The notes under the pieces are model-generated. The model worked only from the letters and a program-made list of their open reading frames with translations. It was not told the origin of the DNA and did not search any database. A stretch of DNA of 11,062 nt from an uncultured Eubacteriales bacterium. GTDB taxonomy: Bacteria > Bacillota > Clostridia > Oscillospirales > Oscillospiraceae. The stretch lies in contig URGI01000060.1 of NCBI GenBank assembly GCA_900547315.1, positions 1 through 11,062 on the forward strand, given 5' to 3'. Shown here in pieces: positions 1-6,583 of the stretch. Numbering within the stretch: position 1 is the first letter of the stretch; every line of letters begins with the position of its first letter. Made by a program: the position numbers and the translations under genes.

Positions 1-30
1 GAGGAATAGCCGTGCCGATAAGTGTTTGCC

Positions 31-531
31 CTAGTCCTCAACTTTTTCGAGCATCTCAGGCTCCGACAAGCCCGCCCATTTATGGCTGAGCTTGTAGAAT
101 GCGGTTTCGATTATCTTGAGCTGCTCGTCGTCAAAGGCGCTCATTTCTTCAAAAAAGCTGTCAAAAACCGGGCCTATCCGATCTTCCGCAAGCCGGGCAT
201 AGGTCTTCTTGCCCTCCTCTGTCGGCGTGAGGACAACGTTTTTTCGGTTGCCGACGATGCGGTTTTTCTGTATGAACCCAAGCTCAAGCAGATGCTTTGT
301 TGCCTTGGTGATGTTGCTCGGGATAATGCCGAGGTCGCGCGAGATATCCGCCATTATTCGGTGCTCGTCCTCAAATTCGCAGATATATTCCAGCACCTGC
401 CACTCATGCTGCGTCAGATGCGGCTCATAATCGCCCCTGCCGCCGCGCATAACGCTGCGGTTTGAGCAGTTGGAAAAGAACACTGTTGCGCGCACAAGCT
501 CCCTGTATTTTCCCATCCATTCGAGTTTCAA
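31..531 (-). CDS. MarR-family transcriptional regulator
   Basis: A 166-residue protein with MarR-family architecture: a helical N-terminus, a winged helix-turn-helix at about residues 38-105 and a C-terminal dimerisation helix region. The start of the wHTH reads LTQHEWQVLEYI; the recognition helix is near 71-84 (PSNITKATKHLLELG); the wing follows as RIVGNRKNVVLTPTEEG. Such proteins bind palindromic operators as dimers, often repressing themselves and a neighbour, and usually release DNA on binding a small ligand; the ligand cannot be read here. I chose the TTG start at 531 because GGAGG lies 9 nt upstream; the next in-frame ATG (516) is 24 nt from that site. The gene is divergent from degV, making degV and marR itself candidate targets (inference). 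Nothing useful is visible in the 30 bases downstream. Confidence 0.9.
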   Translation of the reverse strand: MKLEWMGKYRELVRATVFFSNCSNRSVMRGGRGDYEPHLTQHEWQVLEYICEFEDEHRIMADISRDLGIIPSNITKATKHLLELGFIQKNRIVGNRKNVVLTPTEEGKKTYARLAEDRIGPVFDSFFEEMSAFDDEQLKIIETAFYKLSHKWAGLSEPEMLEKVED

Positions 532-573
532 CTACGGTATCCTCCAGATGCTGTGATTTATATTTAATAATTG

Positions 574-602
574 ATTATACTACTTTTGCCGCCGTGCTGC
601 AA
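574..602 (-). promoter_or_regulatory. Sigma-A-type promoter of the marR-family gene
   Basis: Read on the minus strand: -35 TTGCAG (597-602), 17-bp spacer, -10 TATAAT (574-579). It lies about 45 nt upstream of the TTG start at 531. The hexamers and spacing are near consensus. A short AT-rich inverted repeat (TAAT/ATTA, 565-577) overlaps the -10 and could be an operator, but it is too short to be sure. Confidence 0.72.
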
Positions 603-651
603 CAGGAAAATGCTCCGTTTGCCTTATGCAGAGTTTTGATTAAAATTTTTG

Positions 652-680
652 TTGTATTTTCAGCGAAAATATAGTATTCT
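652..680 (+). promoter_or_regulatory. Probable sigma-A promoter of degV
   Basis: -35 TTGTAT (652-657), 17-bp spacer, -10 TATTCT (675-680). An alternative -10 is the overlapping TATAGT at 670-675. Either puts the transcript start a little upstream of 690 and leaves a leader of roughly 35-45 nt. That leader would begin at or near a small hairpin, GCCGC/GCGGC (687-699). It is less close to consensus than the divergent promoter at 574-602. Confidence 0.5.
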
Positions 681-725
681 GTGAGTGCCGCCATGCGGCT
701 TAAATATGAAATAAGGAGCAGGTAT

Positions 726-1607
726 ATGTACGATTACATCATAGCAACCTCATCCACCTCGGACCTGCCGAGGACCTATCTTGAGGCGCACAACATTCCC
801 TTCATCCCCTACACCTACACCATCGGCAACGACCTGTACGAGGACGACTGCCGCGAGGAGACCCGCCAGAAGGTCTACGAGGGTATGCGCAACGGCGACC
901 GGCTCAAGACCTCGATGATAAACGAGTATATCTACGACGAGTTTTTCGAGTCTCTGCTCGCGCAGGGCAAGGACATTATCTTCCTCGACATGTCGCAGAA
1001 AATGTCCGTTTCCTATGAGAAGTCCAAGATCGGTGCGAAAATGGCGCTTGAAAAGTACCCGGAGCGCAAGCTCTACGTCATGGACACGCTCTGCATCTCC
1101 GGCGGCCTCGGCCTGCTGGTCGACAGCATGGTAACGCTGGCAGAGGGCGGCGCCGGCTACGACGAGGTCATCGCATGGGGCGAGGCGAACAAGCTGAAGA
1201 TCGCGCACCGCTTCACCGTGGACGATCTGAACTACCTCAAGGCTGGCGGACGCGTGTCAAACGCGGCAGCGCTTGTCGGCGGTATGCTGGCGATCAAGCC
1301 CGTGCTGTACGTCCCCGACGGCGGCACGCTGGACGTTGCGAAGAAGGTTCGCGGGCGCAAGACCGCGGTCAATTCCATCCTTGACAGCGCAAAGGCCGAC
1401 CTTGCGGAGGTCGACACCAATGGGCAGAAGGTGCACATTCTTCAGGCTGACTGCCGCGCCGACGCGGAATATGTACGCGACGAGCTGAAGAAGGCGTACC
1501 CCGACCTTGGAGAGATAACGATAACCAGTCTCGGCGTGGTCATCGGCGCGCATTGCGGCCCCGGCCTGCTGACGGTGTTCTATCTCTGCAACAGCCGCAG
1601 ACCCTAA
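726..1607 (+). CDS. DegV family fatty-acid-binding protein
   Basis: A 293-residue protein of the usual DegV length (about 280-290). DegV proteins (FakB in staphylococci) bind a fatty acid that a FakA kinase phosphorylates, feeding exogenous fatty acids into phospholipid synthesis; no kinase gene is present here. Visible family features: the N-terminal STSDLP motif (10-15), KTS at 61-63 in the ligand-site region, FTVDDLNYLKAGGRVS (163-178) followed by IKPVL (190-194), and the C-terminal VIGAHCGPG (272-280), including the conserved His-x-Gly-Pro-Gly. The ATG at 726 is chosen because AAGGAG sits 6 nt upstream (713-718). An in-frame GTG at 681 would add 15 residues of unrelated sequence, lacks a ribosome site and falls at the predicted transcript start. 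It is a single-gene unit divergent from the MarR gene. DegV assignment is secure; the lipid specificity is unknown. Confidence 0.93.
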   Translation: MYDYIIATSSTSDLPRTYLEAHNIPFIPYTYTIGNDLYEDDCREETRQKVYEGMRNGDRLKTSMINEYIYDEFFESLLAQGKDIIFLDMSQKMSVSYEKSKIGAKMALEKYPERKLYVMDTLCISGGLGLLVDSMVTLAEGGAGYDEVIAWGEANKLKIAHRFTVDDLNYLKAGGRVSNAAALVGGMLAIKPVLYVPDGGTLDVAKKVRGRKTAVNSILDSAKADLAEVDTNGQKVHILQADCRADAEYVRDELKKAYPDLGEITITSLGVVIGAHCGPGLLTVFYLCNSRRP

Positions 1608-1624
1608 GATAATATTGTTGTTGA

Positions 1625-1656
1625 AAACAGCCTTGGGCATCCGCCCAAGGCTGTTT
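1625..1656 (+). terminator. Hairpin after degV, probable (possibly bidirectional) terminator
   Basis: A perfect 14-bp stem (AAACAGCCTTGGGC, 1625-1638, paired with 1643-1656) with an ATCC loop, 17 nt after the degV stop. The T-run on the plus strand is short (TTT then GTCG). On the minus strand the stem continues into TTTTCAACAACAA, so it might also stop transcripts from the right. No minus-strand gene needing it is nearby, because a stronger terminator lies at 1835-1871. Confidence 0.72.
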
Positions 1657-1676
1657 GTCGTGCAGGGGGAGTTTGC

Positions 1677-1766
1677 GGGACGGCACGGAGGCCGTCCCCT
1701 ACGGCGCTAATGCGCCACTGTCTCGCTGCGGCTCGGTCACGGCGTTAGCCGTGACTGAGGGGCGCC
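1677..1766. repeat. Composite intergenic hairpin repeat (REP-like)
   Basis: This non-coding stretch holds three consecutive small perfect inverted repeats: GGGACGGC/GCCGTCCC (1677-1698), GGCGC/GCGCC (1703-1716) and GTCACGGC/GCCGTGAC (1736-1755, loop GTTA). The last is followed by TGAGGGGCGCC. A 24-base part (1721-1744) matches 10976-10999 at 22 of 24 positions, and the reverse complement of the right end begins CCCCTCAGTCA, as does the repeat at 10950. Two related copies in the window indicate a dispersed family. No open reading frame with coding character covers it. Mobility and function are unknown. Confidence 0.68.
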
Positions 1767-1834
1767 AAAGCACAGACACGAGCAGTGCGGAAAAGACAGC
1801 TTGCACCATAACCACCTCTGTACCGTCCCAACAA

Positions 1835-1871
1835 AACCCATGGGTGGAGTTGTTAGCTCCACCCATGGGTT
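1835..1871 (-). terminator. Rho-independent terminator of the cvpA-clpE-macro-rhomboid-DUF523 operon
   Basis: A perfect 15-bp stem (AACCCATGGGTGGAG at 1835-1849, paired with 1857-1871) with a 7-nt loop. On the minus strand it continues as TTTTGTTGGG. The stem starts within the TGA stop codon of the DUF523 gene (1871-1873), so termination follows the last codon directly. This fixes the end of the minus-strand operon. Confidence 0.88.
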
Positions 1872-2317
1872 CAAATTATCTCATCAACTTCGGATTCGCC
1901 GCGGACTCTCACGCCGCGGGCTTTCAGCCGCTCGGCGGCGAGGCCGTCTCCGGCGATCAGCCGTCCGGTAAAGGTGCCGTCATATATCACGCCGCTGCCG
2001 CAGGACGGGCTTTTCTCCTTGAGGAGCGCCATTTTGCAGCCGTTTCTCTCCGCGAGACTCACCGCGACATCCGCGCCCTTGGAATACTCCGCCGTCACAT
2101 TCCTGCCCTTGCAGCTCACGACCGCTCCGCCGCGCCGTTCGCTCGGATCGCGCGGGGTCGGCAAACCGCCCGCCGTCTCCGGACAGACCGGAATGAGCCG
2201 GTACTTCTCCCGCAGCGCCGCTATCTTCTCCGCAGCCATCGCGTTATGTCCGCCGCTGTATTTGCACTCGACACCCAGCAGGCACGCGCTTATCAGCAGC
2301 GCTTCTTTCTCGCTCAT
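1871..2317 (-). CDS. DUF523 family protein
   Basis: A 148-residue protein matching the DUF523 family, whose biochemical role is not established. Family motifs seen: SACLLGVECKYSG (10-22), CPETAGGLPTPRDPSE (45-60) and KSPSCG (102-107). The conserved cysteines C12, C18, C45 and C106 suggest a metal or iron-sulfur site or a redox role (inference). Its length is normal for the stand-alone family. The start at 2317 is preceded by GAGGAGG, which lies inside the last codons of the rhomboid gene, and only 5 nt separate the rhomboid stop from this ATG, so translation is probably coupled. An upstream extension of the open frame to 2566 only overlaps rhomboid coding sequence and has no family similarity. 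It is the last gene of its operon; the terminator begins at its stop codon. Confidence 0.9.
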   Translation of the reverse strand: MSEKEALLISACLLGVECKYSGGHNAMAAEKIAALREKYRLIPVCPETAGGLPTPRDPSERRGGAVVSCKGRNVTAEYSKGADVAVSLAERNGCKMALLKEKSPSCGSGVIYDGTFTGRLIAGDGLAAERLKARGVRVRGESEVDEII

Positions 2318-2322
2318 CGCGC

Positions 2323-2886
2323 CTACCTCCTCATGTTCAGCCCCATGACCGCGCCGCAGATGCCGCCGATGATGTGCGTCAGCTGTGAGACATTGTCGCT
2401 CAGCACGACGCCGTCGACGATCTCGCCGCCGAGGTACAGCACCAGCACGAGGATGAGCGTGATGGGAATATATCCGTCCTTCATCCCTGCGAGCGACGAC
2501 ATGACGATCATCATGAATACAATACCCGACGCGCCGAGCAGCGCCGTCCCCGGAAAGAACAGCCACTGCACAAGTCCGGACACCAGCGCCGTGAGAAATA
2601 TCGCCCAGAACAGACTGCGGCTGCCGTATTTCTCCTCCAGCGGCGGTCCGACGACGAGTATCATCATCATGTTGCCGATATAATGCGAGTATCCGGAGTG
2701 CCCCAGCACGTGCAGCACGAAGCGCGGGTAGGTCAGAATATCCGTCAGCGGCGAGCGGTAAACGCTGAAGAGCTTCACCGTCGTCCAGCCGCCGGTGAAC
2801 TTGTCCAGCAGCAGCGCCGCAAGCGAGAGCAGCGCGAAAGTCAGCACAACCGGAGAATTATATTGCAGCCTTACGAGCCGCTTCAT
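2323..2886 (-). CDS. Rhomboid family intramembrane serine protease
   Basis: A 187-residue polytopic membrane protein with the rhomboid core. Rhomboids cleave transmembrane segments of substrates inside the bilayer with a Ser-His dyad. Visible here: HYIGN (H68, N72; the HxxxN of helix 2), the GASG motif with nucleophile Ser120 (118-121), and the paired His171 in THIIGG followed by a GxxxG-like GICGAVMG helix. Hydrophobic segments lie near 11-28, 55-80, 91-110, 115-134, 140-155 and 168-183, consistent with a minimal six-helix rhomboid without extra domains. The ATG overlaps the macro-domain stop by 4 nt (ATGA), with GAGGT 6 nt upstream, so translation is coupled. All catalytic residues are present, so activity is likely. 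Its substrate is unknown; operon context (CvpA, ClpE) hints at membrane or envelope quality control (inference). Confidence 0.92.
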   Translation of the reverse strand: MKRLVRLQYNSPVVLTFALLSLAALLLDKFTGGWTTVKLFSVYRSPLTDILTYPRFVLHVLGHSGYSHYIGNMMMILVVGPPLEEKYGSRSLFWAIFLTALVSGLVQWLFFPGTALLGASGIVFMMIVMSSLAGMKDGYIPITLILVLVLYLGGEIVDGVVLSDNVSQLTHIIGGICGAVMGLNMRR

Positions 2887-3398
2887 CCGCGCACCTCGCG
2901 CAGCGCATTTTCATATGCCTGCTTCGTGCGCGAGTCAAAGCACACCATGCGCACGCGCTCTATCTCCGGATGCGCGGCGGTCACGGCGATGATGGTGCTT
3001 ATCGCGATCTTCGCCGCGCGGTCAAGCGGGAAATGGTACACGCCCGTGCTTATCGACGGGAAATCGACAGTCTTGCAGCCGTTTTCCGCCGCGAGCAGCA
3101 GGCAGGAACGGTAGCACGAAGCCAGCAGCTCATCCTCGCCGTGCGCGCCGCCGTGCCACACGGGGCCGGGGGTATGGATGACGTGCTTCGCGGGGAGACG
3201 GTAGCCGCCGGTGATCTTGGCCTTGCCCGTCTCGCAGCCGTGCAGCGTGCGGCACTCGGCCAGCAGCTCCGGCCCCGCGGCGCGGTGTATCGCGCCATCG
3301 ACCCCGCCGCCGCCAAGCAGCGAGCAGTTCGCCGCGTTGACTATCGCGTCCACGCTCTGATGCGTGATATCGCCCTGAATTATCTCTATAACAGCCAT
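2883..3398 (-). CDS. Macro domain protein, MacroD/YmdB-like ADP-ribose hydrolase
   Basis: A 171-residue single macro domain. MacroD-type enzymes remove mono-ADP-ribose from acidic side chains and deacetylate O-acetyl-ADP-ribose. Motifs in order: QGDIT (8-12), the adenine and ribose loop VDAIVNAAN (16-24), the GGGGVDGAIH loop (29-38) with the conserved Asp34, GYRLPA (65-70), VIHTPGPVWHGG (73-84) and the diphosphate loop PSISTGVYHFP (114-124). Length and motifs resemble E. coli YmdB closely, with no fused domain. The ATG shares one base with the clpE stop (TAATG), and GAGG lies 8 nt upstream within clpE, so it is translated right after the unfoldase. No ADP-ribosyltransferase gene is visible in the window, so the DarTG toxin-antitoxin reading is not supported. 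The cellular substrate is unknown. Confidence 0.93.
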   Translation of the reverse strand: MAVIEIIQGDITHQSVDAIVNAANCSLLGGGGVDGAIHRAAGPELLAECRTLHGCETGKAKITGGYRLPAKHVIHTPGPVWHGGAHGEDELLASCYRSCLLLAAENGCKTVDFPSISTGVYHFPLDRAAKIAISTIIAVTAAHPEIERVRMVCFDSRTKQAYENALREVRG

Positions 3399-5737
3399 TA
3401 TGCTATCCTCACTTCGACTTTGCCATTCTCCGCCGACAGCATGATCTGCGACGAGCTTTCGCCCCGTCGTGCGATGATGCCCTCGGCTATCTGATCCTCG
3501 ACCTGCTTCTGGATAAGGCGGCGCAGGTTGCGCGCACCGTAGGTCACGGAGTAGCCCTCGCGGACAAGGTGGTCAACAAGGCTGTCGTCCCAGGTGAGGG
3601 CGATGTTCTTGCGCTCCATGTTCTCGCGCAGCTCGCCCAGCATGAGCTCGGCGATGGCGCGGAAGTTGGTCTCGGTGAGCTGGTTGAAGCAGATGACCTC
3701 ATCGACGCGGTTTATGAACTCCGGACGCAGGAACTCGTTGAGCGCCTTCATCGTGCGCTCGCGGCTCATGTCGCTCAAGCTGCCGCCGAAGCCGACGCTG
3801 CCGGACTTGCTGTTGCTGCCGGCGTTGGTGGTCATGATTATGATGGTGTTTTCAAAGTTCACGGTGCGCCCCTGCGCGTCGGTTATGCGACCGTCATCCA
3901 GGATCTGGAGGAGGATGTTCATAACGTCGGGGTGCGCCTTCTCTATCTCGTCGAACAGCACAACGCTGTACGGCTTGCGGCGTATCTTCTCGGTGAGCTG
4001 CCCCGCCTCATCATAGCCGACGTAGCCGGGAGGCGAGCCGATGATGCGCGAGACGGAGAATTTCTCCATGAACTCCGACATGTCGAGCCGTATCAGCGAC
4101 TCCGGCGAGTCGAACAGATCGGCCGCAAGGCGCTTTACAAGCTCCGTCTTGCCGACGCCGGTGCCGCCGACAAATATGAAGCTGACGGGCTTGCGCTTGA
4201 CCTGAAGGCCGATGCGGTTGCGCTTTATCGCGGCGCAGACCGCGCTTATCGCCTCGTCCTGCCCGACTATATGCTCGCGCAGGCGCTCGTCAAGCTTCGA
4301 CAGCCGCTCCAGCTCATCCTCGCGGATGCTGGAGGCGGGTATTTTCGTCCAAAGCTCGATTATTCTTGCGAGATTATCCATCGTGAGCTTCGGCCGCCCC
4401 TGCGCTTTGAGCTCCGCAAGCTCGCTTTCGAGCTGCATTTCCTTGCTGCGCAGCTCCGCGATGCGGGCATAGCGCTTATCGAGCATCTCGTCGGTGAAGC
4501 CGCCCTCCGGAGCGTCCTCGCTCATCAGCGCGTCGCGCTCGAATTTCACGTTCTCAAGGTCGCGTTCGGCCAGCATTCTGCGGCGGATGCCTTCGTCCTT
4601 GAGGTTCACGTCGGAGCATGCCTCGTCGATAAGGTCGATGGCCTTGTCGGGCAGGAAGCGGTCGGTTATATACCGCTCGCTCATCAGCACCGCCTGACGG
4701 CACATCTCGTCGGATATCTCGACGCCGTGGTAGTCCTCGTAGTAGTGCGATATGCCGTGCAGAATTTTGACGCTGTCCTCTATCGACGGCTCGTTGACCG
4801 TGACGGGCTGGAAGCGGCGCTCAAGCGCGGAATCCTTCTCGATATGCTTGCGGTACTCGGCAAAGGTCGTCGCGCCGATGACCTGAATTTCGCCGCGGGA
4901 GAGCGCGGGTTTGAGGATATTTGCAGCGTTCATGCTGCCCTCGGCGTCGCCCGCGCCGACGATATTGTGCACCTCGTCGATGACGAGGATAATATTGCCC
5001 TGCTTGCGTATCTCCTCGATCAGGCCCTTCATGCGGCTCTCAAACTGGCCGCGGAACTGCGTACCCGCGACAAGCGCGGTGAGGTCGAGCAGGAACACCT
5101 GCTTATCCTGAAGCTTATAGGGGACGTTGCCCATCGCGATGCGCTGCGCAAGCCCCTCTGCTATAGCCGTTTTGCCGACGCCCGGCTCGCCGATAAGGCA
5201 GGGGTTATTCTTCTGGCGGCGGTTCAGGATCTGGATAACGCGCTCCAGCTCCTCCTCGCGGCCTATCATGCTGTCGAGCTTGCCCTCACGCGCACGGGCG
5301 GTGAGGTCGATGCAGTAATTATCAAGGAATTTTCTCTTGGGCTGCTTCGGCGCCTTGTCGCCGTCCTGACGCGGCTGACGGTCGTTATTCTGCGCGCCGT
5401 CGCCCTGCGCAGGCGGAGTCGGGGGGCCGCCGAACAGGCGGTTGAGGAAGGGGAAGGTCGCGGTCTTGCCGTCGTCCTCGGAATCGTCCGAGCCGTCGTT
5501 GTCCACGTCCATCATGTCCTCAACGCCGCTGAGGGCGTTCATCATATCTCCGGTGATGCTGTCAAGGTCTTCGTCGGAGATGCCCATTTTGTTTATAACA
5601 TCATCTACGGGCTTAATATGCAGCTCGCGGGCGCACTTGAGGCAAAGCCCCTCGTTTTTTGTCTGCCCGTTTTCTATCTTCGTGATGAACACGATAGCCA
5701 CATTTTTGCCGCAGCGGGAACACATTGTAGGTTGCAT
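3398..5737 (-). CDS. clpE: ClpE-like ATP-dependent unfoldase with N-terminal zinc finger
   Basis: A 779-residue Hsp100/Clp ATPase that would unfold proteins and feed them to ClpP, which is not encoded here. Domains in order: a zinc finger (C6xxC9 and C32xxC35), an acidic linker (about 73-90), a Pro/Gln/Asn-rich linker (105-135), AAA+ domain 1 with Walker A GEPGVGKT (183-190), Walker B IDE (253-255) and Arg finger ERR (306-308), a coiled-coil M-domain (about 385-447), and AAA+ domain 2 with Walker A GGTGVGKT (524-531), Walker B FDE (595-597), sensor TTN (636-638) and sensor-2 GARNLRR (734-740). VGF at 648-650 matches the ClpP-docking loop. The usual Clp N-domain repeat is absent and the zinc finger is present, which favours ClpE over ClpC. 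AGGAGGT lies 4 nt before the ATG at 5737. No CtsR operator repeat was recognised upstream, so its regulation is unclear. Confidence 0.9.
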   Translation of the reverse strand: MQPTMCSRCGKNVAIVFITKIENGQTKNEGLCLKCARELHIKPVDDVINKMGISDEDLDSITGDMMNALSGVEDMMDVDNDGSDDSEDDGKTATFPFLNRLFGGPPTPPAQGDGAQNNDRQPRQDGDKAPKQPKRKFLDNYCIDLTARAREGKLDSMIGREEELERVIQILNRRQKNNPCLIGEPGVGKTAIAEGLAQRIAMGNVPYKLQDKQVFLLDLTALVAGTQFRGQFESRMKGLIEEIRKQGNIILVIDEVHNIVGAGDAEGSMNAANILKPALSRGEIQVIGATTFAEYRKHIEKDSALERRFQPVTVNEPSIEDSVKILHGISHYYEDYHGVEISDEMCRQAVLMSERYITDRFLPDKAIDLIDEACSDVNLKDEGIRRRMLAERDLENVKFERDALMSEDAPEGGFTDEMLDKRYARIAELRSKEMQLESELAELKAQGRPKLTMDNLARIIELWTKIPASSIREDELERLSKLDERLREHIVGQDEAISAVCAAIKRNRIGLQVKRKPVSFIFVGGTGVGKTELVKRLAADLFDSPESLIRLDMSEFMEKFSVSRIIGSPPGYVGYDEAGQLTEKIRRKPYSVVLFDEIEKAHPDVMNILLQILDDGRITDAQGRTVNFENTIIIMTTNAGSNSKSGSVGFGGSLSDMSRERTMKALNEFLRPEFINRVDEVICFNQLTETNFRAIAELMLGELRENMERKNIALTWDDSLVDHLVREGYSVTYGARNLRRLIQKQVEDQIAEGIIARRGESSSQIMLSAENGKVEVRIA

Positions 5738-5759
5738 TGTTACCTCCTGAGGGTAGTAA

Positions 5760-5779
5760 CGGCTTCCCGCCGGAAGCCG
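5760..5779 (-). promoter_or_regulatory. Short hairpin in the cvpA-clpE gap
   Basis: A perfect 8-bp stem (CGGCTTCC/GGAAGCCG) with a CGCC loop, in the 49-nt gap between the cvpA stop and the clpE start. On the minus strand it is followed by TTACTACCCT, with no U-run, so it is not a standard terminator. It lies 10 nt upstream of the clpE Shine-Dalgarno and could act as an RNA processing or stability element, or do nothing. Confidence 0.35.
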
Positions 5780-5786
5780 CAGGGCG

Positions 5787-6503
5787 TCACATCAGCCCCT
5801 TGGTGATAAATTCGAAGGCGAGGAAGAAGCGGCCGAGCACGGTGTCGCTCATGGTGCTCTTGCCGATGATAAGGCCGAAGAAGCTGAGCACCCAGCACAG
5901 CAGCACGCAGTAGATAAAGCCCTTCACGAAGCCCAGCACCGCGCCGCCTATCTCATCGAGCGTCTCCATATTCGGCAGCCTGAATGACAAGTTGCCGACA
6001 TTCGCGATGGCGATGAGGAAGATGAGTATCAGCAGGAATGCCAGCATCAGCCCGCCGACATGGGTTATCGTCCTGCACAGCACGGCGACAACGGCCTCCG
6101 TCATATTGACATTTTCGCTGTCAGCATACGCGACGGCCTCGGTCGCCATCTCCTCAGAGCGCTTCTCGTAGAACCCGATGCGCTCCATGCACTCATAGGC
6201 ATAGTCGTAGCGCAGGGAGGGGTCCTCGGCGAGAATATCGTTGAGAGACTTGTCGCTGTTGCCGTAGCCGAGGCTGTCGAGCACCTCTTCGCGGTTCTGC
6301 TGAGAGTCAATATACCCGTCCACGAACGGCTCCAGCGCGGGGATTACCTCGCCGGAATACGCCGAGGACAGCAGGCTTCCGCCAAACAGTGCGATGACGA
6401 TGGCCAGCAGCCCCGCGATCCCGCCTATAAGGCCGCGCTTATAGCCGCCCCACGTACACAAGGCGATTATCGCCAGAAGGATTATATCAATGACAGCTCT
6501 CAT
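5787..6503 (-). CDS. CvpA family membrane protein with enlarged external loop
   Basis: A 238-residue membrane protein with CvpA features: an N-terminal hydrophobic helix (4-18), the short basic turn GGYKRGLIGG (19-28), a second helix (28-48), then after a long polar stretch two further hydrophobic stretches (145-168 and 186-215). The GGAVLGFVKGF segment (186-196) is typical of the family. E. coli CvpA supports colicin V production, and homologues are linked to envelope homeostasis; the biochemical role is unclear. Typical members are about 160-180 residues. Here residues 51-140 form an acidic soluble insert between helices 2 and 3, predicted outside the membrane. The ATG at 6503 is preferred: an in-frame ATG at 6515 directly abuts its only AAAGG ribosome site, whereas that site is about 11-12 nt from 6503. 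It is the first gene of the clpE operon. Confidence 0.82.
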   Translation of the reverse strand: MRAVIDIILLAIIALCTWGGYKRGLIGGIAGLLAIVIALFGGSLLSSAYSGEVIPALEPFVDGYIDSQQNREEVLDSLGYGNSDKSLNDILAEDPSLRYDYAYECMERIGFYEKRSEEMATEAVAYADSENVNMTEAVVAVLCRTITHVGGLMLAFLLILIFLIAIANVGNLSFRLPNMETLDEIGGAVLGFVKGFIYCVLLCWVLSFFGLIIGKSTMSDTVLGRFFLAFEFITKGLM

Positions 6504-6554
6504 ATGTATCAGCATCCTTTTCTGAAAGTATTGTCAACTTTGCTTCTTATGCAA

Positions 6555-6583
6555 ATTATATTGTAACACAAGTTTATGAACAA
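6555..6583 (-). promoter_or_regulatory. Sigma-A-type promoter of the cvpA-clpE operon
   Basis: Read on the minus strand: -35 TTGTTC (6578-6583), 17-bp spacer, -10 TATAAT (6555-6560). It lies about 50 nt upstream of the cvpA start in the AT-rich gap after truA. A perfect TATAAT and ideal spacing support it; the -35 is only half consensus. No rho-independent terminator was found between the truA stop (6600) and this promoter, so read-through from the truA operon into cvpA is also possible. Confidence 0.68.

Noticed and set aside
681..725. GTG at 681 as an upstream start for degV
   Set aside because: It coincides with the predicted transcript start, lacks a ribosome site and adds residues not seen in DegV proteins; the ATG at 726 has AAGGAG at the right distance.
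1655..2683. A 342-codon plus-strand open frame across the intergenic repeat, DUF523 and part of rhomboid
   Set aside because: It runs through hairpin repeats and a terminator and lies antisense to two well-supported genes, with no recognisable motif.
2883..3398. Macro domain as the antitoxin half of a DarTG-like toxin-antitoxin pair
   Set aside because: No DarT-like ADP-ribosyltransferase is adjacent, and the motifs are those of the housekeeping YmdB/MacroD type.
1871..5737. The clpE-macro-rhomboid block as an antiphage defence system
   Set aside because: There is no known defence effector, no mobile-element context and no compositional break from neighbouring genes; housekeeping protein quality control is simpler.
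3569..5806. A 745-codon plus-strand open frame lying antisense to clpE
   Set aside because: It mirrors the GC-rich codons of clpE, its translation is Ala/Leu/Val/Asp-rich with no family motif, and no ribosome site precedes it. The minus-strand clpE explains the region completely.
6504..6515. ATG at 6515 as the cvpA start
   Set aside because: Its only ribosome site directly abuts the codon, leaving no spacing; the ATG at 6503 fits better and matches the usual CvpA N-terminus.
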